Source of the DNA: Betaproteobacteria bacterium | Lineage (GTDB): Bacteria; Pseudomonadota; Gammaproteobacteria; Burkholderiales; Casimicrobiaceae | Direction of reading: 5' to 3' | DNA: 5,052 nt | NCBI GenBank assembly: GCA_005883655.1 | Contig: VBDA01000203.1 | Coordinates: 1 to 5,052, forward strand | Part shown: positions 1 to 4,835 of the stretch, in pieces | Layout of the letters: each line of letters begins with the position of its first letter | Numbering within the stretch: the stretch's first letter is position 1 | The notes under the pieces: generated by a model | Databases searched by the model: none | What the model saw: the letters and a program-made list of their open reading frames with translations, nothing else | What the model was told of the DNA's origin: nothing | Translations under genes and position numbers: made by a program

Positions 1-309
1 CTGACACAAGCCGCAATCGAGGCGCTGCTTTTCGAGACGGGCTGGATTGTCGAGCAGGCGGCGGCGATTCGTGCCGAACGCGCTCGGCTGGAAGCCGCAT
101 TGGCGCGACTGCCGGGCATCCGCGTCTATCCGACGCAGACCAATTTCGTGCTGGCGCGTATGAAGGACGCGGACAGAGTTTTCGATGGCCTCAAGGCCCG
201 ACGCATCTTGATCAAGAATCTGAACGGCTGGCATCCGCTGCTGGCAAACTGTCTGCGAATGACCGTGGGCAAGCCGGAGGAGAACGATTTGCTCGACCCC
301 TCAAAATGA
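1..309 (+). CDS. hisC: Histidinol-phosphate aminotransferase, C-terminal part (5' end outside window)
   Basis: This is the last 102 codons of a PLP-dependent class I/II aminotransferase that converts imidazole-acetol phosphate and glutamate to histidinol phosphate and 2-oxoglutarate in the cytoplasm. Frame 1 is open from the first base to the TGA at 307-309. The visible part is the small C-terminal domain. Recognisable HisC wording includes PTQTNFVLAR, the FDGLKARRILIKN stretch, and HPLLANCLRMTVGKPEEN. The Arg in LRMTVG is the conserved residue that binds the substrate carboxylate in this family. The PLP lysine and the N-terminal domain lie upstream of the window. The tail after PEEN is only DLLDPSK, a few residues shorter than the homologues I remember and without their usual small leucine-rich ending. 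The stop overlaps the hisB start (ATGA, 306-309), which implies translational coupling. The identification is firm because the next seven genes are also his genes. Confidence 0.93.
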   Translation: MTQAAIEALLFETGWIVEQAAAIRAERARLEAALARLPGIRVYPTQTNFVLARMKDADRVFDGLKARRILIKNLNGWHPLLANCLRMTVGKPEENDLLDPSK

Positions 310-929
310 CCATTCCGTTGAAAGCGGCGGCAACAGGCGCGGCGCGCACGGCGCGCATCGACCGCGTCACCCGCGAGACGTCGATCAGCGTCGAGGTGAA
401 TTTGGATGGGACCGGGCGCGCCGAGCTTGCCACCGGCGTGCCGTTTCTCGACCACATGCTCGATCAGGTCGCCCGCCATGGGATGATCGACCTCACGGTT
501 TCGGCGAAGGGCGATCTGCACATCGACGGCCATCACACGGTCGAGGACGTCGGCATCACCTTCGGCCAGGCAGTCAAGCAGGCGCTCGGCGACAAGGCCG
601 GGTTGACGCGCTACGGCTACGCTTATGTGCCACTGGACGAAGCGCTGTCGCGGGTGGTCGTCGATCTCTCCGGCCGCCCGGGGCTGGAATACCACGTTTC
701 GTTCACGCGACCGATGATCGGCGCCTTCGATGTCGATCTGACGCACGAATTCTTCCAGGGATTCGTCAATCACGCGTTGGCGACCCTCCATATCGACAAT
801 CTTCGCGGCGACAACGCGCATCATCAGGCGGAAACGGTATTCAAGGCCTTTGCGCGCGCGCTGAGGATGGCGGTCGAGCTCGACCCTCGCGGCGGAGGCA
901 AGGTGCCGTCGACCAAGGGTGCGTTATAG
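306..929 (+). CDS. hisB: Imidazoleglycerol-phosphate dehydratase
   Basis: Predicted 207-residue monofunctional IGP dehydratase, a Mn-dependent cytoplasmic enzyme that removes water from imidazole-glycerol phosphate to give imidazole-acetol phosphate, the substrate of HisC. The two metal-binding signatures are present. The first is FLDHMLDQVARHG (about residues 47-59) followed by HIDGHHTVEDVGI (72-84). The second is GDNAHHQAETVFKAFARAL (168-186) in the second repeat half. The C-terminus PSTKGAL matches the family. There is no fused phosphatase domain, unlike the enterobacterial bifunctional HisB. The length is slightly above the usual 195-200 residues because of a short, probably disordered Ala/Gly-rich N-terminus before RIDRVTRET. 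The ATG at 306 overlaps the hisC stop in an ATGA. A GGAGG at 276-280 is too far upstream to be a normal ribosome binding site, so coupling to hisC translation is the likelier way in. No anomaly is seen in the catalytic residues. Confidence 0.96.
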   Translation: MTIPLKAAATGAARTARIDRVTRETSISVEVNLDGTGRAELATGVPFLDHMLDQVARHGMIDLTVSAKGDLHIDGHHTVEDVGITFGQAVKQALGDKAGLTRYGYAYVPLDEALSRVVVDLSGRPGLEYHVSFTRPMIGAFDVDLTHEFFQGFVNHALATLHIDNLRGDNAHHQAETVFKAFARALRMAVELDPRGGGKVPSTKGAL

Positions 930-1024
930 CCGAAGGTACAGGGATATAGGCATTAGGCACCAGAGCACCGCGGCCAATACGAAGAGTGTTGTTTTTCCTT
1001 CCTCAATTCTGATTCTGATCCCTG
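930..1024 (+). other. hisB-hisH spacer, structured and AT-richer than the genes
   Basis: This is the longest gap in the window (95 bp). Its G+C is 47 of 95 overall and only 15 of 40 in 981-1020, well below the flanking genes. It contains the imperfect heptamers CAGGGAT (939-945), TAGGCAT (947-953) and TAGGCAC (954-960). Three CTGAT pentamers follow at 1009-1013, 1015-1019 and 1022-1026, the last running into the hisH ATG. CAGGGAT at 939-945 is the exact reverse complement of ATCCCTG at 1018-1024, so the spacer could close into a large loop. No open reading frame, tRNA or good ribosome binding site was found. From memory, many Burkholderiales carry a MarC-family membrane protein gene at this position; it is absent here. 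Confidence 0.55.
975..996 (+). terminator. Weak terminator- or attenuator-like hairpin between hisB and hisH
   Basis: CAATAC (975-980) can pair with GTGTTG (986-991) around the loop GAAGA. The 6-bp stem includes one G-T wobble. It is followed at once by TTTTT (992-996), the layout of an intrinsic terminator. The stem is short and A/T-rich, so at best it would be leaky. Complete termination here would cut hisH-hisE off from the upstream his genes. Partial termination or chance are both plausible. Confidence 0.25.
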
Positions 1025-1669
1025 ATGCTCGACATCGCCGTTGTCGACTACGGAACGGGCAACCTGCGCTCGGTCGCCAAGGCGTTGCTGCACGTCGCGC
1101 CCGAGCGCACCATCATGGTGAGCTCCGATCCGGCGACAATACGCAGCGCGAAGCGTGTGGTGCTGCCGGGTCAGAGCGCGATGCCCGACTGCATGCGCGC
1201 CCTCGATCAGAGCGGCCTGCGGGACGTGGTCATGGAAGTGGCCCGCGACCGCCCATTCCTGGGCATCTGCCTCGGTCTGCAGATGTTGTTCGATAACAGC
1301 GAGGAAGGACCCACTTCGGGTCTTGGCGTCCTCCCGGGTGATGTCGTTCGATTTCGCGATGAGCGAATGCACGATTCTGCCGGGCACCGCCTCAAGGTTC
1401 CGCACATGGGTTGGAGCCGGGTGGCTCAAAAGGAGGACCATCCCTTGTGGCGTGGCGTCGAGGATCACACAAGATTCTACTTTGCGCACAGCTATTACCC
1501 GGTGCCGGATGATCCGGGGCTGACCGCCGCGTCGGTCGAATACCCGGCGGCGTTTACTTGCGCGATTGCAAGCGCTAATATCTTTGCCGTGCAGTTCCAT
1601 CCCGAGAAGAGCCACAGCGCCGGTCTCCAGTTGCTCGCCAATTTCGTCACCTGGGACGGCCGCGTCTGA
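1025..1669 (+). CDS. hisH: Imidazole glycerol phosphate synthase, glutamine amidotransferase subunit
   Basis: Predicted 214-residue class I glutamine amidotransferase. It hydrolyses glutamine and passes ammonia through the barrel of HisF, where PRFAR becomes imidazole-glycerol phosphate and AICAR. The catalytic triad is visible: Cys82 in GICLGLQML, and His192 and Glu194 in FAVQFHPEKS. The N-terminus IAVVDYGTGNLRSV and the motif KVPHMGWSRV (residues 124-133) are typical. The length is normal for bacterial HisH (about 200-215). One oddity: the oxyanion-strand motif, normally Pro-Gly-x-Gly, reads Pro48-Gly-Gln-Ser51 here, replacing the last glycycle position with serine (AGC at 1175-1177). The start is fixed by an in-frame TGA at 1016-1018, only two codons before the ATG. 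No Shine-Dalgarno sequence precedes it. Its partner hisF lies two genes downstream. The identification is secure; whether Ser51 affects activity is unknown. Confidence 0.96.
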   Translation: MLDIAVVDYGTGNLRSVAKALLHVAPERTIMVSSDPATIRSAKRVVLPGQSAMPDCMRALDQSGLRDVVMEVARDRPFLGICLGLQMLFDNSEEGPTSGLGVLPGDVVRFRDERMHDSAGHRLKVPHMGWSRVAQKEDHPLWRGVEDHTRFYFAHSYYPVPDDPGLTAASVEYPAAFTCAIASANIFAVQFHPEKSHSAGLQLLANFVTWDGRV

Positions 1670-1723
1670 TTCTATCCGCGCATTACCCACGGTGGCGTCT
1701 GAAGCAGTCGCACACCCGCCGAC

Positions 1724-2458
1724 ATGCAGATCATTCCCGCAATCGATATCAAGGATGGTAACTGCGTCCGCCTGAAGCAAGGTGAGATGCAGTCCGCGAC
1801 CGTATTTTCCGAGGATCCGGCCGCGATGGCCCGCCATTGGCTCGATCTCGGCGCCGAACGGCTGCACCTTGTCGATCTCAACGGTGCGTTTGCCGGCAAA
1901 CCCAAAAATGAGATGGCGATCCGCGAGGTCGTGAGCGTTATCGGCGAGGAGATCCCGATACAGCTGGGCGGTGGGATACGCGATCTCGACACCATCGAGC
2001 GCTATCTCGACGACGGCATCACGTTCGTGATCATCGGCACTGCCGCGGTGAAGAATCCGGGTTTTTTGCACGACGCGTGCTATGCATTTCCCGGGCACAT
2101 CATCGTCGGACTCGATGCGCGTGAAGGCAAGGTGGCGACGGACGGCTGGTCGAAGATGACCGGGCACGACGTGGTCGATCTGGCCAAAAAGTTCGAGGAC
2201 TACGGCGTCGAAGCGCTGATCTACACCGATATCGGACGCGACGGCATGCTCACCGGCGTCAATATCGAAGCTACCGCCAAGCTGGCGCGCGAGCTCAGGA
2301 TCCCGGTGATCGCCAGCGGCGGAATCAACAGCCTGAAGGACATCAAGGAGCTCGCGAGCTTCGAAAGCGAAGGCGTCCTCGGCGCCATTGCCGGACGCTC
2401 GCTCTACGAGGGCACCCTCGATTTCAAGGCTGCGCTCAAGGCCGCCAAGGGCAAATAA
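1724..2458 (+). CDS. hisA: ProFAR isomerase (phosphoribosylformimino-5-aminoimidazole carboxamide ribotide isomerase)
   Basis: Predicted 244-residue (beta/alpha)8-barrel enzyme that performs the Amadori rearrangement of ProFAR to PRFAR, the substrate of HisH-HisF. The catalytic aspartates are Asp8 in MQIIPAIDI and Asp131 in IIVGLDAREGKVATDGW. The phosphate-binding glycine motifs are IQLGGGIRDLDTIE (about 79-92) in the first half-barrel and IPVIASGGINSLKDI in the second, followed by GAIAGRSLYEGTLDF near the C-terminus. YTDIGRDGMLTGVN (167-180) is also characteristic. The length is normal for HisA. The start is fixed by an in-frame TGA at 1700-1702 and an N-terminus that aligns at residue 1. 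No Shine-Dalgarno sequence is visible in the 54-bp gap from hisH. The gene ends Gly-Lys-TAA, and those nine bases are repeated twice more with in-frame stops. hisF lies downstream in the same reading frame. The sequence wording is typical of Betaproteobacteria. Confidence 0.96.
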   Translation: MQIIPAIDIKDGNCVRLKQGEMQSATVFSEDPAAMARHWLDLGAERLHLVDLNGAFAGKPKNEMAIREVVSVIGEEIPIQLGGGIRDLDTIERYLDDGITFVIIGTAAVKNPGFLHDACYAFPGHIIVGLDAREGKVATDGWSKMTGHDVVDLAKKFEDYGVEALIYTDIGRDGMLTGVNIEATAKLARELRIPVIASGGINSLKDIKELASFESEGVLGAIAGRSLYEGTLDFKAALKAAKGK

Positions 2459-2476
2459 GGGAAGTAAGGCAAATAG
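2450..2476 (+). repeat. Triple 9-nt tandem repeat carrying three in-frame stop codons at the hisA end
   Basis: Three consecutive nonamers are present: GGCAAATAA (2450-2458), GGGAAGTAA (2459-2467) and GGCAAATAG (2468-2476). Read in the hisA frame, each encodes Gly-Lys-stop. The first is the actual end of hisA. The second differs from the first at two positions and the third at one. After the third stop the same frame stays open into hisF. This looks like a small tandem duplication of the gene's last codons. The result is a run of backup stops between two genes in the same frame. Confidence 0.75.
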
Positions 2477-2477
2477 C

Positions 2478-2492
2478 GCCGGACTAGCCGGC
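2478..2492 (+). other. Small GC hairpin in the hisA-hisF spacer
   Basis: GCCGG (2478-2482) and CCGGC (2488-2492) form a perfect 5-bp inverted repeat around ACTAG. No T-run follows, so it is not a standard intrinsic terminator. It directly precedes the longer hairpin at 2499-2515. It could be an mRNA stability or processing element, or chance. Confidence 0.35.
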
Positions 2493-2498
2493 CGCCGC

Positions 2499-2515
2499 GT
2501 GCGAAGAATTCGCAC
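2499..2515 (+). promoter_or_regulatory. Perfect 7-bp hairpin just upstream of the hisF start codon
   Basis: GTGCGAA (2499-2505) and TTCGCAC (2509-2515) are exact reverse complements around the trinucleotide GAA. The hairpin ends nine bases before the hisF ATG, the region where a ribosome binding site should lie, and no Shine-Dalgarno match is visible. There is no T-run. It may influence initiation at hisF or mRNA processing between hisA and hisF. The inverted repeat is directly visible; any role is inferred. Confidence 0.45.
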
Positions 2516-2524
2516 CGATCATCC

Positions 2525-3286
2525 ATGGGTCTCGCCAAGCGCATCATTCCCTGCCTCGACGTTGCCGCGGGCCGCGTCGTCAAAGGCGTCAATTTCATCA
2601 ACTTGCGCGATGCCGGCGACCCGGTCGAAGTCGCCCGCCGCTACGACAGTCAGGGCGCCGATGAGCTCGCCTTCCTCGATATCCGGGCAAGCGTGGAGAC
2701 CCGCGGGCTGCTCTACGAGATGATCGGTGCCGTGGCCGACCAGGTGTTCATTCCCCTGACGGTCGGAGGAGGCGTGAGCCACGTCGACGACATCCGCGCG
2801 CTGCTCAATGCCGGCGCCGACAAGGTGAGCATCAATACCGCGGGCGTGAACAATCCGGCGCTCATCGAACAAGCGGCCGCACGCTACGGCGCACAGTGCA
2901 TCGTCGCCGCCATCGACGCCAAAGCGATCTCGCCGGGCCGATGGGAGGTCTATACGCATGGCGGCCGGACCGCGACCGGCCGCGATGCTGTCCTCTGGGC
3001 GCGCGAAGCGGTCAAGCTTGGCGCGGGCGAAATCCTGCTCACCAGCATGGACCGCGATGGCGCGCGCAGCGGTTTCGATCTTGGGCTCACCCGCGCGGTC
3101 GCGGACGCAGTCGACGTGCCGGTGATCGCGTCGGGAGGCGTGGGCGGCCTGCAGCACCTGGTGGATGGCATCGTGATCGGCGGCGCCGACGCAGTGCTCG
3201 CCGCGTCGATCTTCCACTATGGCGAATTTACGGTCAGACAGGCCAAGGACGCCATGAGCGCGGCCGGCATCGAAGTCAGGGATTGA
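2525..3286 (+). CDS. hisF: Imidazole glycerol phosphate synthase, cyclase subunit
   Basis: Predicted 253-residue (beta/alpha)8-barrel lyase/cyclase that combines PRFAR with ammonia from HisH to give imidazole-glycerol phosphate and AICAR. The catalytic aspartates are Asp12 in AKRIIPCLDV and Asp131 in CIVAAIDAK. Other family motifs are VVKGVNF, PLTVGGGV (77-84), ADKVSINT (98-105), GAGEILLTSMDRDG (166-179), PVIASGGVG and AVLAASIFHYGEFTV. Arg6, Glu47, Lys100 and Glu169 match the charged gate at the barrel base that faces HisH. One oddity is FLDI-Arg54-AS, where Thr or another small residue is usual. Several stretches (SVETRGLL, FHYGEFTV, MSAAGIEVR) resemble alphaproteobacterial HisF more than the neighbours would suggest. 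The ATG at 2525 matches the family N-terminus, and the nearest upstream in-frame stop is the TAG at 2474-2476. No Shine-Dalgarno sequence is seen; a hairpin lies there instead. Confidence 0.96.
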   Translation: MGLAKRIIPCLDVAAGRVVKGVNFINLRDAGDPVEVARRYDSQGADELAFLDIRASVETRGLLYEMIGAVADQVFIPLTVGGGVSHVDDIRALLNAGADKVSINTAGVNNPALIEQAAARYGAQCIVAAIDAKAISPGRWEVYTHGGRTATGRDAVLWAREAVKLGAGEILLTSMDRDGARSGFDLGLTRAVADAVDVPVIASGGVGGLQHLVDGIVIGGADAVLAASIFHYGEFTVRQAKDAMSAAGIEVRD

Positions 3287-3363
3287 AGAGAATGACGCAA
3301 TGGCTGCCGCTCCAGCAAGTCGTCCATATGTGGCGTCGACGCTGCTGAATCCGAAAGGCAACG
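3287..3363 (+). other. hisF-hisI spacer with an 18-codon open frame
   Basis: The 77-bp gap contains an ATG at 3292, six bases after the hisF stop codon, that opens an 18-codon frame ending at TGA 3346-3348. The deduced peptide is MTQWLPLQQVVHMWRRRC. It faintly echoes the start of HisI (both read M-x-x-W-L and both contain Met-Trp shortly after). It is too short to judge by codon use and has no well-placed ribosome binding site, so I do not call it a gene. A modest GAAAGG at 3353-3358, five bases before the hisI ATG, probably serves hisI. Confidence 0.4.
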
Positions 3364-3750
3364 ATGAGCGACTGGCTCGATACCGTAATGTGGAATGCCG
3401 ATGGCCTGGTGCCCGCCATCGCCCAGGAAGCGAGCGGCACGGTGCTGACGCTGGCGTGGATGGACCGCCAGGCGCTTTCGCGCACCGCGGAAACCGGGCT
3501 TGCGCATTACTGGTCGCGCTCGCGCCACCGGCTCTGGCAGAAGGGCGAAAGCTCCGGTCATTTTCAAAGAGTCCGCGAAATTCGCCTCGACTGCGACAAC
3601 GACGCAATTCTGCTGATCGTCGAACAAGAAGGCGGAATTGCCTGTCATACCGGCCGGCACCGGTGCTTTTTCCAGCGGCTCGACAACGGTGTCTGGCGCA
3701 CGGTCGAGCCCGTCATCAAGGATCCGAAAGTCATTTATGGCCAGACATGA
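3364..3750 (+). CDS. hisI: Phosphoribosyl-AMP cyclohydrolase
   Basis: Predicted 128-residue monofunctional zinc- and magnesium-dependent enzyme that hydrolytically opens the adenine ring of phosphoribosyl-AMP to give ProFAR, the HisA substrate. The family core is complete: LAWMDRQAL (30-38), HYWSRSRHRLWQKGESSGHFQ (48-68), the metal motif Asp76-Cys-Asp-Asn-Asp80, and GGIACHTGRHRCFF (90-103). Cys77, Cys94 and Cys101 correspond to the zinc cysteines of the family. The length is normal for a stand-alone HisI, and the pyrophosphohydrolase domain fused to it in enterobacteria is encoded separately as hisE. The ATG at 3364 is preceded by GAAAGG at 3353-3358, a reasonable ribosome binding site, and the N-terminus SDWLDTVMWNADGLVPAIAQ aligns with homologues. 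The 3' end overlaps hisE by 14 bp, favouring coordinated production of the two steps. Confidence 0.96.
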   Translation: MSDWLDTVMWNADGLVPAIAQEASGTVLTLAWMDRQALSRTAETGLAHYWSRSRHRLWQKGESSGHFQRVREIRLDCDNDAILLIVEQEGGIACHTGRHRCFFQRLDNGVWRTVEPVIKDPKVIYGQT

Positions 3751-4060
3751 CGATATTTTGCAGCGCGTTGCGACGACAATAGGAGAGCACCGCAACGTCG
3801 ATCCCGTGAAGTCCTATGTCGCGATGCTTTTCGCCAAAGGCGACGACGCGATTATCAAGAAGATCGGCGAGGAGGCTACCGAGGCGGTGATGGCCGCCAA
3901 GGATGGGGATAAGATCCGCTTGACAGCCGAGATCGCGGACCTCTGGTTCCATTGCCTGGTATTGCTGGAACGCCATGGCCTGGGGCCGGAAGACGTGCTC
4001 GTGGAGCTCGAGCGGCGCGAGGGCGTGTCCGGCCTCGACGAAAAAGCGTCGCGCAGCTGA
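3737..4060 (+). CDS. hisE: Phosphoribosyl-ATP pyrophosphatase
   Basis: Predicted 107-residue enzyme of the all-alpha MazG-like NTP pyrophosphohydrolase superfamily. It releases pyrophosphate from phosphoribosyl-ATP to give phosphoribosyl-AMP, the HisI substrate. The signature is visible as KKIGEEATEAVMAAKDGD (about 42-59) followed by EIADLWFHCLVLLERHGL (66-83). The Glu and Asp residues of GEEATE and EIAD form the Mg site of the fold. The C-terminus RREGVSGLDEKASRS is typical (family form R-x-G-x-S-G-x-x-E-K-A-x-R). The frame is open further upstream, but the ATG at 3737 gives the family N-terminus ARHDDILQRVATTIGEHR; a longer start would read through the hisI coding region. The ATG lies 14 bp inside hisI, and no strong Shine-Dalgarno sequence is seen, so translation probably depends on coupling to hisI. 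It is the last his gene in the block. Confidence 0.95.
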   Translation: MARHDDILQRVATTIGEHRNVDPVKSYVAMLFAKGDDAIIKKIGEEATEAVMAAKDGDKIRLTAEIADLWFHCLVLLERHGLGPEDVLVELERREGVSGLDEKASRS

Positions 4061-4152
4061 CGCGAGACAAGCGACCGGCAGCCGCGCCGGGCTTTCCTGG
4101 TGCGACGACTTCGCGACAATGGCTCGCTGGGCTCGCGAGAACCGGCAACGTA
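4061..4152 (+). other. hisE-HIT spacer
   Basis: The 92-bp GC-rich gap shows no convincing terminator, promoter or RNA gene. The HIT reading frame is open through it (in-frame residues resemble no known N-terminus), but the family start fits the ATG at 4153. As I recall, many Burkholderiales have a small membrane protein gene between hisE and the HIT gene; none is present here. The lack of a terminator suggests that transcription may continue from the his genes into the HIT and tat genes. Confidence 0.4.
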
Positions 4153-4509
4153 ATGGACGACTGCATATTCTGCAAGATTGTGCGCGGCGAGGTGCCGTCG
4201 AAGAAAGTCTACGAGGACGACGAGGTTCTCGGGTTCGAGGACATTCGACCGCTCGCGCCGGTGCATTTCATGCTGGTGCCGAAAAAGCACATCCCGTCTC
4301 TCGCCGACGCGGCGGCGGACGATGCCGGCGTGCTCGGGCGGATGCTGACGCTTTCCGGAAAGCTTGCGCGCGAGCAGGGCTCGCCGGATGGTTACCGTAC
4401 CATTATCAATTCCGGGCGTATCGGCCGGCAGGACGTGATGCATTTGCACATGCATGTCATCGGCGGCCCGGAGCCGCTGGGCGCAATGATGCCCAAATCC
4501 AATGTTTGA
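4153..4509 (+). CDS. hinT: Histidine triad (HIT) family nucleotide-binding protein, HinT-like
   Basis: Predicted 118-residue HIT protein of the HinT branch, cytoplasmic phosphoramidases that hydrolyse AMP-N bonds (for example AMP-lysine or aminoacyl-adenylates). The triad reads His97-Leu-His99-Met-His101-Val-Ile-Gly-Gly, with His99 aligning to the catalytic nucleophile. Upstream elements are DCIFCKIVRGEVPSKKVYED (3-22), the RPLAPVHFMLVPKKHIPSL stretch (32-50) and YRTIINSGRIGRQDVMHLH. Cys4 and Cys7 with His46 could form the structural zinc site seen in some HIT proteins; E. coli HinT lacks these cysteines. The length is normal. The frame is open further upstream, but the ATG at 4153 gives the conserved start. 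No good Shine-Dalgarno sequence is visible. The position between hisE and tatA is common in Betaproteobacteria, though its physiological link to either neighbour is unclear. The symbol is by similarity to HinT; other HIT names are possible. Confidence 0.92.
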   Translation: MDDCIFCKIVRGEVPSKKVYEDDEVLGFEDIRPLAPVHFMLVPKKHIPSLADAAADDAGVLGRMLTLSGKLAREQGSPDGYRTIINSGRIGRQDVMHLHMHVIGGPEPLGAMMPKSNV

Positions 4510-4515
4510 AGGAGA
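4509..4515 (+). promoter_or_regulatory. Strong Shine-Dalgarno sequence of tatA, touching the HIT stop codon
   Basis: AAGGAGA (4509-4515) lies six bases before the tatA ATG, and its first base is the last base of the HIT TGA (4507-4509). It is the only textbook ribosome binding site in the window. It fits the high TatA level that Tat systems need relative to TatB and TatC. Confidence 0.85.
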
Positions 4516-4521
4516 CCCAAC

Positions 4522-4773
4522 ATGGGCGGACTGAGCATCTGGCACTGGCTGATCGTGCTGCTGGTCGTCGTCTTGATATTCGGCACCAAGAAGCTGCGCA
4601 ACATCGGACAGGATCTCGGCGGCGCCGTGAAAGGATTCAAGGATGGAATGAAGACCCCGGATGGCGAACCCGTTCCTCCGGGTGCGGACGCTCCTCCGGC
4701 GCAATCTTCGGGCCAGCTGGGCGGCAAGACCATCGAGGGCGAGGTCACCAAGGAAACCTCGACCAAGGTCTAA
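4522..4773 (+). CDS. tatA: Sec-independent protein translocase subunit TatA
   Basis: Predicted 83-residue inner-membrane protein that oligomerises at the TatBC receptor to let folded proteins with twin-arginine signal peptides cross the cytoplasmic membrane. The architecture is complete: a short periplasmic N-terminus MGGLSIWH, one transmembrane helix (about residues 6-20, WHWLIVLLVVVLIF), the hinge Phe20-Gly21-Thr22, and an amphipathic helix KKLRNIGQDLGGAVKGFKDGM (23-43). A flexible Pro/Ala/Gly-rich tail ends in charged residues. The polar residue at position 8 in the membrane helix is His rather than the Gln of E. coli TatA. Lack of a TatB-like Glu and Gly-Pro hinge separates it from TatB. 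The start is supported by AAGGAGA six bases upstream. It lies 12 bp after the HIT gene and 62 bp before tatB; tatC is expected beyond the window. Confidence 0.96.
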   Translation: MGGLSIWHWLIVLLVVVLIFGTKKLRNIGQDLGGAVKGFKDGMKTPDGEPVPPGADAPPAQSSGQLGGKTIEGEVTKETSTKV

Positions 4774-4835
4774 AAGCTTCGCAGCGCGCGCCCGCAGCCT
4801 CATGCGCACGCGGCCCTCATAATCGTGCTTGAGCC

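Noticed and set aside
953..2515. Long minus-strand open frame (520 codons) opposite hisH and hisA
   Set aside because: Its translation is low-complexity and rich in Arg, His, Asp and Ala, with no family motif. It mirrors two well-conserved genes on the plus strand, as often happens in GC-rich DNA.
2519..3607. Minus-strand open frame (362 codons) opposite hisF and hisI
   Set aside because: No recognisable domain, and it lies fully antisense to two genes with intact catalytic motifs; a codon-bias shadow.
3638..3736. Longer hisE start within hisI
   Set aside because: The added 33 residues do not resemble any HisE N-terminus, and the ATG at 3737 gives the family start.
3952..4152. Longer start for the HIT protein reaching back into hisE
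   Set aside because: The extra residues are Arg/Ala/Gly-rich out-of-frame hisE sequence; the conserved HIT N-terminus begins at 4153.
4774..4835. Possible terminator between tatA and tatB
   Set aside because: The stretch has GCGCGCGC alternation but no stem followed by a T-run, and tatA and tatB are normally co-transcribed.
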